Positions 11,955 through 22,546 are shown, counted from the first letter of the stretch. The stretch is DNA of 35,408 bases from Euprymna scolopes (GCA_024364805.1 CM044519.1:46445926-46481333), one strand, 5' to 3'. Numbers and translations: made by a program. The notes: generated from the letters alone by a model not told the origin.

Positions 11955-12366
11955 ATACTATAATACAATTTTTTATATGAAGGTGCTCGATTGATCTCCA
12001 ATCTCATCCTACTATTACTGAAAAGAACAATCAATATTCTTAACTTTAGCCGGTATTTTCATCACCACAGTTTTTTTTTTTTTTGCATCACATTTCTTAT
12101 TATCGAACACATTACCACATAAATGCTTCTATTTAGATTACAATATGTTCGTCTTCAAATCCAGTAACAAATATTTATCATAAGCATTCCTAGCAATGAA
12201 TCAAACTTTGTTCTTTCCATTAATCTTTTCCATTCAACCCATAATTCTATTCATCATTGAACCAACAATCTACACGATTTATCCTTATTAATAGGTAAAA
12301 GCCATTCTAAAATAAGTTGTAACTCAATAAAAATTTGAAAAAAAAAAAAAAAAAAAAAAAAAAAAA
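11955..12366 (+). mobile_element. LINE 3' fragment with poly(A) tail
   Basis: The segment near 11978-12075 (gtgctcgattgatctccaat and onward) matches the post-RT region of the fragment at 14334-14940 (gtgctcgattaagctccaat). A later stretch translates as NTLPHKCFYLDYNMFVFKSS, the LWNTLP...FKSN C-terminal motif of ORF2. The copy ends with an AATAAA hexamer near 12329 and a run of about 28 A at 12339-12366, so the true 3' end is preserved. Its last 80 bp do not resemble the 3' ends of the other family A copies, so it may be a sister subfamily. It is strongly 5'-truncated and not translatable. Confidence 0.65.
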
Positions 12367-12817
12367 CAAGCGACCAATGTATTATAAATAAAGAATTTTT
12401 ATCTAAGAAATGTGCCTATTATTCAATTTGGTATCACGCTAACCAATCAGCGTGCAGGGTGCATAATTTGATCTGTCCGCTGAAGAACTTACTCCAGTCC
12501 TTAGTGAATCAAGTTCGGTTAGCAGAGAGGTCCCTAAAGTAACAAGGAAGAATGTCGCCGTTCTCTCTTCTGTCCTTGAATAATAACGGCGACGCTCAAA
12601 CATCGACAATTAGGATAACTCCTGGCAGACCGTCGAGAGCCTCACAACTTTCTAACCCTTCATTACTTTATACGGACACTGATAACCCTTCTTCAATCTA
12701 TACCAAACGATGTAGATAATTAAATAAACCATTTCGTTGTTATTGAAAAATGAAAAAAGGATTTGCTTTGCATTCTATGCAATGGTTTACCTTCAACCCT
12801 GATCTGATATTGTAAAC
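12367..12817. other. unassigned stretch with two short open frames
   Basis: This stretch is less AT-rich than its surroundings. It contains a 55-codon ATG frame at 12552-12719 (starts MSPFSLLSLNNNGD, ends SSIYTKRCR) and an overlapping open frame just upstream (FDLSAEELTPVLSESSSVSR) in another phase. I recognise neither. They could be remnants of an exon or retrocopy, or chance. Confidence 0.3.
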
Positions 12818-14333
12818 TTTTTTTTTTCGTGTATTTATCAAAGCCCGTAAGCCACTCGGGGATAAGGGTTATTGCGTGTACAGTAATAAATGGGATAATA
12901 TCGTAGTAATTATTAGTAGCATACTTAAGGGAGTTCTTTATCAGAAATTTGTTTATGTTGGACTTAAAGAGATCCAAGTTGTAGTCAGATGGGAAAAAGG
13001 CCAACGGAAAAGAAGCTTTGTTCATGAAATCTACGTTTTGATTTAGGCACAGATAAGGAGTGGAAAAAATTATTGACGGTGGTTTCAGCTATACGCGTTT
13101 TTCGTGAAATATTGGCCAGAGGGGATCAGAGATTGGAGCTCAGACGAGCACTTGCCATGAAAATAACGATAAAACAAAGATAGGCTCGCAACGTTTCTTC
13201 TGTAGGAGATAGGTTGCAGTGAAGAGATAAGGGCATCCTCAACTAAGCTACGAAGTCTATTTTGCACTCTGCCAAGGCAGGATATGCTGTTTTTAGCAGC
13301 TCCTGCCTAGATGTTGCAGCAGTACTCCATCCTTGGACGTACTTGGATTTTATATATAGAAAGAACTGCATCAGCAGTGAGATATCTTCTGGAGCAGTAG
13401 AATGATCCAACCATTTTTCCAGCGACCTTGGCAACAGACTTGATGTACGTGTTCCATTTCAGATCAGGAGTAAAGGTCAAACCCAGAAGCTTGTCAAAAT
13501 ATGGAGCCTCCCCAAGACAAGAGATATCCATTTCAATTGATTCCAGATGGGGATCAGAGCGCTGATGATGTAAAGATAGGAGCTTGGTTTTAGATGAATT
13601 AAAAGTAACCAGCCACCTCTTCCCCCATTGTACCACGTGCTCAAGATCAGAGAAGGGATCAGAGAGAACTTTGTCATTTACAGCCTTTGATGTGTTGCCG
13701 TAGATGGTCCTGTCATTAGCATAGATGTCAACGAATGATTTAAGTATATGTTTTGGGAGATCATTGATGTAGATCATGAAGAGAGTTGAGCCCAGGATGG
13801 AGCCCTGAGGAACTCCAGCATTAATACTACGGGCTTCTGATTTCTGCCCATCAGCCACTACTCTTATGAGCCCATCAGAAAGAAATGATTTAATAATTGA
13901 GAAAACATTTCCAGTTATACCGTAGCTGGAAATCTTGTGAAGTAGGCCTTTATGCCATACCGTATCGAAGGTCTTTAATATGTCAAGAGCAGTTGCCCTA
14001 GAAAAGAAGAGTTTGTCGAGAGATTTACTAATCCTATCAGATATAATCGTTAGCACATCTGATGTAGATCTAGCAGAACGGAAACCATATTGCATGTCAC
14101 AAAGAAGGTTATTTCTGCTGAGGTTGTTGACTACTTCTTTATTTAATATAGATTCCAGTAACTTACTCATGACACACAGGAGAATTATTGGTCTGTACTG
14201 AGAGGGAGATGATTTATCACCTGTATTCTTAAATACAGTGCATACTGATGAGGTTTTCCAGGGTGTTCGGAAGCACTTTTTCTTAAGATAACGCTTAAAC
14301 ACTTTTGTAAGTATGAGGGCAAGTTCTGGTTCT
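12818..14333 (-). mobile_element. 5'-truncated LINE (family A, CR1/Jockey-like), best-preserved copy
   Basis: The minus strand runs from EPELALILTKVFKRYL at 14333-14285 through the reverse transcriptase and the post-RT domain to an A tail (T run at 12818-12827 on the plus strand). Towards the 3' end, SFPLAFFPSDYNLDLFKSN (about 12955-13010) is the C-terminal motif of ORF2, followed by a short 3' region (about 12828-12875, ataacccttatccccgagtg) that recurs in the copies ending at 1685, 14940 and 21992. The endonuclease half is missing, typical of incomplete reverse transcription. The 5' break coincides with the start of an oppositely oriented copy of the same family. At least five other fragments in the window belong to or near this family. 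Confidence 0.88.
13085..14302 (-). pseudogene. LINE ORF2 reverse transcriptase, partial, one internal stop
   Basis: Reverse transcriptase would copy the LINE RNA at the target site. The frame is open for 331 codons (14302-13307), then after a single TAG replacing the W of the usual YCCxxWAGA motif it continues in the same frame to 13085. Visible blocks: SQYRPI (residues 34-39), QYGFRSARST (71-80), motif A ALDILKTFDTVWHKGL (about 105-120), motif B AGVPQGSILGSTLF (about 152-165), motif C VDIYANDRTIYG (about 181-192), then YFDKLLGLTFTPDLKW and KSVAKVAGKMVGSF. Past the stop come PISYRRNVASLSLFYRYFHG and KCSSELQSLIP. Motif C reads YAND instead of Y/FADD, so one catalytic aspartate is lost. Beyond 13085 at least two frameshifts separate the C-terminal pieces. 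The ATG at 14302 is internal, not a true start. Confidence 0.9.
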
Positions 14334-14940
14334 TACATAAAATCTGTTGCCAAGGTTACCAGAAAAATGGTTTGATTATCCTACCGTTCCAGAAGATATT
14401 TCATATCAGACTCAATATGCTATGTAAATAAGAGCCAGGTACGTCTTAAAATAGACTACTGTTGACACATGTGGGGAAGGGCTACTTGTGACATCATTCC
14501 TGCCTTTACACGGTACAAAACAGTTTCCGGAAGTTAGTAGAGGATGTCCTCTTCTCATCCCTTTACTTCTTTCCCACAAAGATACCGTAGCGAGTCTATA
14601 TCTGCTCTATCATTATTTTAATGGCAAGTGCTCGATTAAGCTCCAATCCATAATCCCTTCCCATATAAAACATTCTCGGTGAACACTCGGCTAGCTATAA
14701 CCACTATAAGCAATTTTACTTACTCTTATCTGTACCTAATAGTAAGCGAAAATCTAATGGGCTGCCCATTTGTGGAACACGATGCCACAGAACTGCTTGG
14801 CATGGTCGTTTTCAAGTCTAACTAAAACAAATTATTGTTGAGTCGTCCTCGTAAATAATCAATGTCTACCAAATGTTCACAATTCATTCGGTCTCTCACC
14901 TATTAACCCTTATCCTCGAGTTACCTCTGCGTCTTAATAA
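14334..14940 (+). mobile_element. LINE 3' fragment (family A), head-to-head with the copy on its left
   Basis: Starts abruptly with aaatctgttgccaaggtta, matching the KSVAKV part of the opposite-strand copy (reverse complement of about 13420-13440). It continues with a YRSRRYF-like segment, then the open stretch 14488-14682 encoding SHKDTVASLYLLYHYFNGKC, aligned with SYRRNVASLSLFYRYFHGKC. FVEHDATELL and VVFKSN follow (C-terminal motif), then a 3' end at about 14898-14940 (tattaacccttatcctcgag) like the family's 3' region. Stops and shifts are present. Because the homologous region is also present in the left copy, this is not a simple twin-priming inversion; two insertions or a later rearrangement fit better. 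Confidence 0.8.
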
Positions 14941-16254
14941 GCAATGATTTCCTTTGCAAAAATGTTGGTCGTATACCCACGGATAAGGCCCACTATTTTA
15001 ATTAAACGATGTATATCAATAAGCGAATATATTAAAAGGACACGACAGAACAGAGGACAAAATGTCAAAAAAATAGATTGTGAAAACTGAATCAACATCG
15101 AAAAGTATAATAAAAACAACTGCATTATTCATTATTATCTAATTATAATATACATTATATTAATTATAATATTATCTTTCTGAAAAGCATTTACTTTGAA
15201 TATACGGATAAATCAAATTACCTATTATTTTTCCATGTTGCCTGATTATTAGCTGAGTCTAATATTTCTATGCTAGCAGTAACAATATGGGATAGATTTA
15301 TCGAATATGAAAAATATATTAAAATACAATATTATATTTTTTTTTTATTAAATGATTAGATTCATGCTTGTTTTTGTTTGTTTCTGAATTTAAAACGAAA
15401 TTCCAGGAAACGAAAAAATAAAAAATTCTTTTAATCATTTAATAAAAAATATATATAACATTATTCGACTTTCTAAATTTTTAAATTAAACTTACGTAAT
15501 TACATTGTCAAACACTTGGCAATATTTCTCTATTTAAAATGAAGACATAGTGAAAATAAAGTTCAAATTGGAAACAGTAGTTCGAAAAATTAAAATAATA
15601 CGAATAGGCATTGGTGTCTATAGATCTAGAGAGGAATTCCTCTGTTACTATAAAATGTGTGACTTGGAGCGTACATTAGAACTGGTTCGATATTCAACGA
15701 ATGGTAAATAACTAAAACCAAATAAACCCCATAAGATAAAGGTAGATGTCAACACACTATTTACCAAGAAAAGACCGAAATAGAAACATCATTCAATTAA
15801 GACAATCCTATAAAATAACAGCCTTAAGGCTCAGTAAAATAACAAAAATGGCTGTTACTCTCAGTGAAAGAAAATAAGAATAAATCACACTTCATTAATA
15901 AAACAAATAGGAAAGGAAATTGATTTGTTCAGAAGAAAACACCTTTGACGATGATGCTAACAAATAAAGTGAGCAAAAGGGTGTGGATGTTCTCTCCATC
16001 ATCCAAAGAGAGTGGAATTTGCATAAAAGACAACACTCTAATCCTGTACGAGTGCGTTTCTATTGAACAACTGAATAAACAGTATCCGGTCTGTATCTGA
16101 CTTTAAGACAGTTTCCAGATTACACGGTTATCAAACTTTAGACTAGAAAGGGCGTATGATCACATCGTCATGAATTACACGTAAAAGATAAATTCTAGCA
16201 AAATAGGATACTAATCTTCGCACTACATTTAACCGCTTCGTAACTCTCACTTCT
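14941..16254. other. unassigned AT-rich stretch
   Basis: Apart from the inverted repeat at 15328-15460, no gene or element is recognisable. The 63-codon minus frame at 14934-15125 is probably chance. Confidence 0.5.
15328..15460. repeat. imperfect inverted repeat, arms about 30 bp
   Basis: The arm ending tttattaaatgatta at 15344-15358 is mirrored by taatcatttaataaa at 15431-15445, and the AT-rich outer parts also pair with mismatches. About 70 bp lies between. It could be a small fold-back element; no clear target-site duplication was found. Confidence 0.6.
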
Positions 16255-16690
16255 TCCCTATATTTTATTACTCTTTTTCGGCCTAAACAAGGCTTATTGC
16301 CACTTGGACACAAGGAGCTACTATTTGAAATCATGTCAAACAAGGGAATGTGAGGAGTTGAGTAGCAAAATGTTTGTTGACCTTACATTTAAACTGCTGC
16401 GTCAGTACAGTTAAGGAAGCAGGAAACGGAGAGAAATTCTAAAATTTACTAGACCTGAAGAAGAAATTATTATAGCAGAAAACCTTCAGGTACTTAGGGA
16501 CCTTAAAAGTGAAAGCGTTAGATTTAGTCAGGAGTAGTCAGGAGTAAGTGCTATGAGTTTATCCGAGTGTATTCCATTAAAGTACCTGTAGAAATCTAAA
16601 TGCTATGTTAGCAGATATCTCGCTCCTAACCCTCTACGCAGTATTCCTATATATGGTACTAAACCGTATCCTAATACATCCAAGTGTCAA
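16255..16690 (-). mobile_element. LINE 3' fragment (family B)
   Basis: The minus strand gives SNAFTFKVPKYLKVFCYNN, then FFFRSSKFxNFSPFPAS, matching the C-terminal part of the family B LINE at 7900-7980 (SRTAKLWNSLPGSRF). At DNA level, ggcctaaacaaggcttattgcc at 16279-16300 is nearly repeated at 18035-18057, marking a shared 3' region. Stops interrupt it. It lacks everything upstream of the post-RT domain. Confidence 0.65.
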
Positions 16691-17228
16691 TGTGTCTTGC
16701 TTGAGATGGATAATGAATAAAATTAATTAACCAAACACTAACAACGATGAAATACACATTCGATGATTGTGCAATCGCTAGTGGAACCAATAAGCTATAG
16801 GCGTCTTATTACCCGAACCTTACGTGGATGTATGACAAGGACAATGCGTTCGGGATTCATACAAAGAATATAAATGAAATAATTACTTCATCTTCAATGG
16901 TAAATTCTTTAAGAAATTAGACTTTTGCAGTGAGATTAAATGCACACTTGAAAAGAAATGTTACTCATTGGTTGTATGCGCTAATAACTGTTCTACATTA
17001 GTTACTACTGTTACGTTTTTACTTATGAGCGATAAACAAATCAAAGTCTTTTTCTACGTCCGTGTTCGGGTGTCTATACGAGGGTCTCTTCTCCTTAAGT
17101 GATTTTTCTTGTCGTCTCATGTGTGGCTGTGATCGTCTCGGCTGCTTGACTAAACGAAAACTACTCATGCTTGAAAAACACAAGACAAATCGATTGAGTG
17201 TGTAAGATTTTATTGGAAAGAATTTACT

Positions 17229-17232
<4 letters not shown>

Positions 17233-17270
<38 letters not shown>
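17233..17270. repeat. (GA)n microsatellite
   Basis: A GA dinucleotide run with one interruption near its right end. Confidence 0.95.
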
Positions 17271-17271
<1 letters not shown>

Positions 17272-17585
17272 TAGAAAAAGGCTAATGACTAAAATTGTTT
17301 CTTTTTTAACTATAAATAAAGAATTAAGAGACGCAGCCGGACAGACATCGAAATGACATTCATCTTAGATTATTCTACATTATTTTCATGTCTACGCTTC
17401 CAGAGTTCGACTGCTGAAACTATTTTCTCTTTCAAAACCATGACTCATATCATATCGTAATCGTTCGATTATTTTTCGTCTAGAGCACTTGAAATGTTGA
17501 CCCCCCCATTTCCTCACGTCACTTGGATCAGTAAGATTTCGTTGCAGCTAGGGTATCCTGACATGTACTAAAGTGACCCTTATCA

Positions 17586-17655
17586 AAATGCACACTAGCT
17601 GACTTTATTATTACTTATCTAAATGCACACTAGCTGAATTTATTATTACTTATTA
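17586..17655. repeat. 35-bp tandem duplication
   Basis: Two adjacent copies of a 35-bp unit (starts aaatgcacactagctga) differ at only a few bases, indicating a fairly recent duplication. Confidence 0.93.
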
Positions 17656-18014
17656 ACGTAGAGTTCTCTACTATATGACACAACTGTTTTTGAATGAACA
17701 AGATTAAGACTAAGTTTCTTTTGGAAATGAAATTCATGCGCATATTTATTGAGATATGAATATCAGACTATCAGACATAATAGTAAAACATAATTTTAAC
17801 AATGACATATATTTGCTGATCGATATGGCTGTCCTGGCTGATCGAAATATCACTTCGGACAAAATTATAAATATATGGTAATGGAAGTTTGTCAAAAAAA
17901 AAAATAGCAAGTAAAACACGAATAATAAATAACTAATAACAAACATCGAAAAAGAAAACTCCAAATGTGTTACGTTTCTTTTTGTGTTTTTGTTTGGTGC
18001 ATTAGTTTTTTAGA

Positions 18015-18330
18015 TGTTTGTTTTACTTTTATTTAGTCTAAATAAGGCATATTGCCAATGAAGCATAGAAGGCTACTGTAACGAAAAATAGATTTATATA
18101 CGTAAAACATGGGTGGGGCGTAGGATAGCAAGTTGTTTGCGTACAGTATATTTACGCTTATGCATGTTAGTACTGTCGACGAAACAGAGAGCAGTGAGGG
18201 AATTCCTTAAAAGCAAGTGGACCGACGAACGAGGCTATCAGAGTAGAAGATCTTCAGCCATCTAGTGACTGTGAAATAAAGGGGTGCGATTTTGCAGGGT
18301 TCCAGTGGGTGTAAGGCCAACATTTTCACC
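18015..18330 (-). mobile_element. LINE 3' fragment (family B)
   Basis: The plus-strand text tagtctaaataaggcatatt near 18035 and the stretch about 18190-18255 match 16279-16310 and 16425-16490 of the other family B fragment in the same order and spacing. No usable frame remains. It lies just before a family A fragment on the same strand. Confidence 0.55.
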
Positions 18331-18504
18331 CACCTTTATCCATTATACAATTGTATTATATTTTTCTGCTTGAGGGTCGCCGATTATCAAGCGCCAGAGA
18401 CCACTTCGAAAAATGTGTCAATGTGTGACAGGTAGACGGTGAAACCACAGCGTGAAGATGAGTAATGGTGGCACTTGGGTGGCGTTTAATTATTTCTGAG
18501 GATG

Positions 18505-19005
18505 GTTCAACAAGAATTTATTTACATTAGACGTGAAAACCACTATATCATAGTAAGCTATGAATCAGTCTCACGATGTTGTGTTCCACAAACGGACAGT
18601 CCTAGAAAATAAACCTTGCTTTTGGAAATTCCGTTAAGGTATAGAGCAAAGGAAATTGTCGAGAGTTCTTGTAGCTAGACTAGCATTTGTTGTGAATGTT
18701 TACAAGGGGGATGACGATAGATTGAAGCTCAGCCGAGCACCTGCCATGAACATAAAAGAGAAATAGTTTCGCAACCTCGCTTCTGCAAGAAAAGGAAAAT
18801 AGGAAACGGAAAAGATACTGACCCACTAGATTTTGAAGAAGATTATGTACCTCGCCAAGGCAAGAAAGAGTACTTTTGGAAGCTCCTCCCTAGACATGGC
18901 AGCAGTACACCATCTTAGGAATATATGTATATATACATATTGTATATGTAGAGAATTGCGTTGGAAGCGGTAGAATGATTTAATATTTAACAGTGATTTT
19001 GAAGC
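18505..19005 (-). mobile_element. LINE 3' fragment (family A)
   Basis: The stretch 18724-18915 aligns base by base with 13130-13330 of the best copy (for example gagcacctgccatgaacata against gagcacttgccatgaaaata). Reading minus, PFVEHN near 18590 and a broken FxSNVNK-like end near 18520-18535 are the C-terminal motifs. The upper end corresponds to the SVAKV region near 19000. A TA/TG-like microsatellite (about 18924-18950) has grown within it. Many stops, no A tail found. Confidence 0.72.
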
Positions 19006-19737
19006 ACAATTTACAGTGTAAAAACATTAAAAAATATATATTTCTAGTGTTTGCTTTCAGAAGTCATTAAATGGGTTTTTTTTAATTTAGGATATTTCTT
19101 ACTCAGATGGAAATGGCGGAACCCACATAACGTCGATGCGGATCATACTATTTCAGTGCGCGCATCGTATCAGTCGTACATTATGTGTAAAAAGATGAGA
19201 GAAAATTAGATTTGTTTTATGTGCATTTCATACGATTGTTTTTCCTTTTCAACGCATTAGCATCTCCGTAGGAGTCTTGCAGCTGTGTTACACGCGAGGC
19301 AATTCTATCGGCTGTTTCATGACAAGACAGAATTTACGTCACAAATGGTCAGGCCTTTGACAGAAACGGATGTGTAACATCCTGGAGTCTTTCTATTAAT
19401 CAATAATACATGTTTCCTATGCCAACTTTAGAGGAAGCCGATGGCAGATGCGAGCACATTTTGTTCCAAATGAAGCAGTCATCGGATCTATCAGGTTGGA
19501 ATTTGTTAAGACACTGCATATCAATCTTGTAAGAAGATCACACAAACACAATGGTGTGTTCAGATGCTTTGATAAAGATGTGAAAATAATATTTAAACAT
19601 GAAAGATGCTTTACTGCCTTTGACAGGTTTAGATTTTGCTAGAAAAATGTAACTCGTTTGGTCAACCACTGAGATCAGGTTTTATTGCTTAAATCAGGGG
19701 AAAAGGTGAGTTTGAAAAATCAGATTAATATATAAAA
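19006..19737. other. unassigned stretch
   Basis: No gene, RNA or element end recognised. The 64-codon plus frame at 19448-19642 shows no features I can name. Confidence 0.5.
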
Positions 19738-20000
19738 TTAGCAGGACCCGTTAACCGGCGTTGCCCTCTCCTCTCGTAGAAAAATTGAAAGTATGGTTGT
19801 TGTTGTCCAACAACCAACCTGCCCATGTAAAGAAAGGTTTACGGAAAAGACACCCCAACCTTCTCATGCAAAGAACGGCTTTGCACTGGTCACCGGCAAC
19901 ATTCCCACGTTAAGAACGGCTTTCCAAATGGTCACCATTTGCTACAAATTTAACTTAGATAGTCGCTGTCAAGATCACCACGCGCAAATATTATGAACCA
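19738..20000 (-). mobile_element. Helitron 3' end with 40-bp internal repeats
   Basis: At the left edge, ttagcaggacccgttaaccg followed by gcgttgccc is the reverse-complement layout of a Helitron 3' end (hairpin arm, spacer, CTAA/CTAG). Compare actagcaggggtgcccggcg at 27425. To the right lie about three degenerate direct units of roughly 40 bp sharing 'aagaacggctttcc..atggtcacc' (19820-19945). The 5' end was not found, so the right limit is approximate. The 67-codon frame across the repeats is not a gene. Confidence 0.6.
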
Positions 20001-20259
20001 AGAAAGAAGTTAAGGTGTGGCAGTGTCGGTCAGATATTATTAGATTTGATCCTCACTTATGCATACTAATCTGGCAACCAGTGATATAAAGTGCATAATA
20101 CAGGCTTTATATGGGGAAAACTAAGTGTATCATGCAAATGTAACTGAGATGTTCTTAATCAGAATAACGGAAAACCTAGAAAAGTCGTCATTTAAAGGAA
20201 AGTGTAGGTGGATCTAAGGTAAAAATTTCGCAACCAAAAAATGCTCTATACTCAATCAC

Positions 20260-20284
20260 CCCCCTCGTAAAAACAGTAAAGTAC

Positions 20285-20327
<43 letters not shown>

Positions 20328-20500
20328 GCTGTTGTTGTCGCTCAACTTCCAACCTCCTTATGGTAACGTCAGCTTTCGGAACGGACACCTCCAACCTTTT
20401 TATATTAAGAACGGCTTTCGGAACGATCACCTAACCTCCTCTGGTCAGCCGCAAGATCCTCATATTAACGGAAGAGACCCCATATCTTGTGAGTGGAAAG
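20260..20500 (-). mobile_element. second copy of the Helitron internal module with (TTG)n
   Basis: Cccctcgtaaaaacag, a TTG run (20284-20337) and then repeated caacctcc..aagaacggctttcggaac..cacc units match the block at 19770-19945 in the same order. No terminus is preserved. The CAG/CAA-like poly-Gln and poly-Leu frames across the TTG run are artefacts. Whether this and the block at 19738 are one element or two is unclear. Confidence 0.55.
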
Positions 20501-20520
20501 ATATTCGTTCAAATTTTTAT

Positions 20521-21010
20521 GTCATAATGTAGGACGCTGCAACCAAACATTAAAAATAAGTTCTCTCGTTTACTAAGATTCGTTCATTTAGTAATCATAA
20601 TTTTGGACGATAAAAAAACTTTAAAAAGTGAAGTTCGTCTCGTTTACTGATTAGTCCATTTAGTCATGTAAAAATTTTGGACGCTAAAACCTACCATTAA
20701 AAAAAGTTATGTTCGTCCTTTTTACTAAGAACCGTTGATCTAGTCATCACATAATGTTGGAAGCTAAAAAAAACAAATATACAAACATACGAAGAAGGAA
20801 GTGTACTAAGATACATTCATTCAGTCATGTCATGAGTTTGGGCGCTAAAAACAAACATTAAGAAAAGAACATCTGTGTTGTTTATTAAGATTCGTCTATT
20901 TTTTCAATCAATAATTTAGGACGCTTGAAACAAACATTATAAAGAAAACCTCCTCGCGTTTACTAAGATTCGGTCCTATAATCTAGGACGCTCACGACGC
21001 TAAAACTAGC
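20521..21010. repeat. tandem array of about 7 units, 70-85 bp each
   Basis: Each unit carries 'tttactaagattcgt..att..agtcat', then 'ataat.t.ggacgctaaaa.caaacatta', then 'aa.gttc.tctcg'. Starts lie near 20521, 20596, 20664, 20741, 20824, 20902 and 20969. Units are well diverged. The array directly follows the Helitron-like module at 20260 and may be its interior repeat. Confidence 0.8.
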
Positions 21011-21300
21011 GAACGAACAGTGTATTTAATCGATGAAAAGATTTAAGAAAGAATGGCTAGTTATTTATAAAGCTTGTGATGGTGATGCTCATAGGATGTA
21101 ACGTAACATTTTATATTATATCAGATAAATGTGTCTGTAACTGCGTGCGAAAGTTATATAAGATGTTGGGTAACAGTTTAGACATAAAAAAATTGTATAT
21201 GTCAGTGCAAACCTACAGTAATTTGGTCCAGAGAGGAAATTTCTGCAATCAAAATATTATATATAAGATATAAACTAAAAAATCTAAACCGTCCTTTTAT

Positions 21301-21444
21301 TTAATTTTATTTTTATTTCGGACTATTAGTCTCATCTTTATTAGTTGTTGTTGTTTTTTTTGTTTTTTTTTTATTGGTTCACAAAAAAAAACAACAACAA
21401 CTAATAAAGATGAGACTAATAGTCCGAAATAAAAATAAAATTAA
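21301..21444. repeat. 61-bp perfect inverted repeat with about 22-bp spacer
   Basis: The left arm 21301-21361 (starts ttaattttatttttatttcg) is the exact complement of 21384-21444, including a ttg triplet and poly-T segment. Both ends read TTAA. Lack of mismatches implies very recent origin, for example by template switching. A transcript would fold into a long perfect hairpin. No match to a known DNA transposon end was recognised. Confidence 0.95.
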
Positions 21445-21519
21445 CATATAATGCTCATCTCAAAATAAAATTCCAATTAAGGTATAATATATATATACCT
21501 TCTTTTATTTGTTCTTATT

Positions 21520-21992
21520 TAGTAGGCAAAGTCCTCTTTTCTATTTTACTTTCCTTAAATAAGAGACACAGCAAGTCTACCTTGGCTCTCTATATATATT
21601 TTCATTACAGGTCCTCGACTGAGTTCCTATCTATGCCGTCTTGTAGAACATTCGTATACAGATACTTGTCTAGCTACAACCACGGCCAGTGATTTCACTT
21701 ATTATCTATCTGTGACTAAAACTAAACGTCAATTCCATGAGCTAAGTTTATTTCCTAGAACTATCCGACTGTCGAACACAATACCGTGCGACTGCTTCCC
21801 AGTCTTTTTTTTTTCAAGTCTAATCTACATTAGACTTGAAAAAAACTAGGAAGCAAGCTCCTATGGATGCGTCCTATTAATTAAAAACCCTACTTAAGTT
21901 CCGCCATTACCGATTATCACGGTGTTGTCTTAGCGTCCACCTGACACTCACTAACTCTCATTTCCGAAAGGCTTTTGGGTCTTGATAAAAAG
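21520..21992 (+). mobile_element. LINE 3' fragment (family A)
   Basis: Translation near 21546-21800, with shifts, gives RDTASLPWLSIY, VEHSYTDTCLATTTASDF, TKTKRQFHELSLFPRTIRLS and NTIPCDCFP. These match the YRRNVASLSLFYRYFHG block and the conserved KSKRRFHEQSFF and LWNTLP C-terminal blocks of the family. The 3' end at about 21950-21992 (actctcatttccgaaaggct..ggtcttgata) matches those at 1685 and 12828. It lacks the RT core. A fold-back lies inside it at 21793-21852. Confidence 0.8.
21793..21852. repeat. fold-back inside the LINE fragment, arms about 27 bp
   Basis: The LINE codes here for FKSN (ttcaagtctaat) and is followed after four bases by its own reverse complement, extending to gcttcc/ggaagc with a few differences. 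The second arm is not expected LINE sequence at this place, so it is a local inverted duplication. Confidence 0.85.
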
Positions 21993-22541
21993 TACGAGTA
22001 AAATAATATTATTATTTCTGAGCACATTTCCTTTCATCTATAATAGATTACTCAAATCATTTTTATTATTTCCTTTAATAGAAACAGAAAATTTTAAAAG
22101 GGGATTCGATAGAAAACGTTTTTATATTAATCTATTCTTTTTATTCTGGCTTGTCATGGAAGCGTTTTCTAATGGCACGAAATTCATTTATGAATTCATT
22201 CTATAGGAATATCTCTTGTATATTGTATAATTTCATGTATGTTTTGGATAACTTAATTTATTATTAACTTTTCGACATCACTTTAATCCATTCGCATCTT
22301 GTATTGCAGATTCTCTGTTCTGGACTTATCAGTATTTCTGGTGAAAGTATTTGCTAGAGTTATAAGTCAAATCACACTAAATAGCAGGCATTATTCAAAG
22401 ATTGCAAAAATGATTCTAAACATGTTTCGTATCATTATGTCATTTGTTTTTGTTCTTTTAAATAATATTTACAATATTGAGTTTATTATATTTTTATCAA
22501 CATACACTCCTAGTTTAATTTTATGCAATGTTTTCTTCACA

Positions 22542-22546
<5 letters not shown>
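21993..22546. other. unassigned AT-rich stretch
   Basis: Open frames at 21982-22206 and 22299-22586 are hydrophobic and AT-driven without recognisable domains. Nothing else seen. Confidence 0.45.

Larger units (their letters stand above)
16691..18014. other. unassigned stretch with microsatellite and a short duplication
   Basis: No genes recognised. The stretch near 16985-17170 (starting tgttacgttt, with ataaac and GC-richer sequence) has the look of a terminal repeat but no partner, so I do not call it. The 72-codon minus frame at 17746-17964 is hydrophobic low-complexity sequence. Confidence 0.45.

Noticed and set aside
14333-14334. Twin-priming inversion of a single LINE
   Set aside because: The two oppositely oriented pieces overlap in LINE content, which one RNA template would not give.
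16985-17170. Possible solo terminal repeat starting tgttacg
   Set aside because: No partner or duplication found; resemblance only.
20188-20532. Poly-Gln / poly-Leu frames
   Set aside because: Produced by the TTG repeat; no flanking protein domain.
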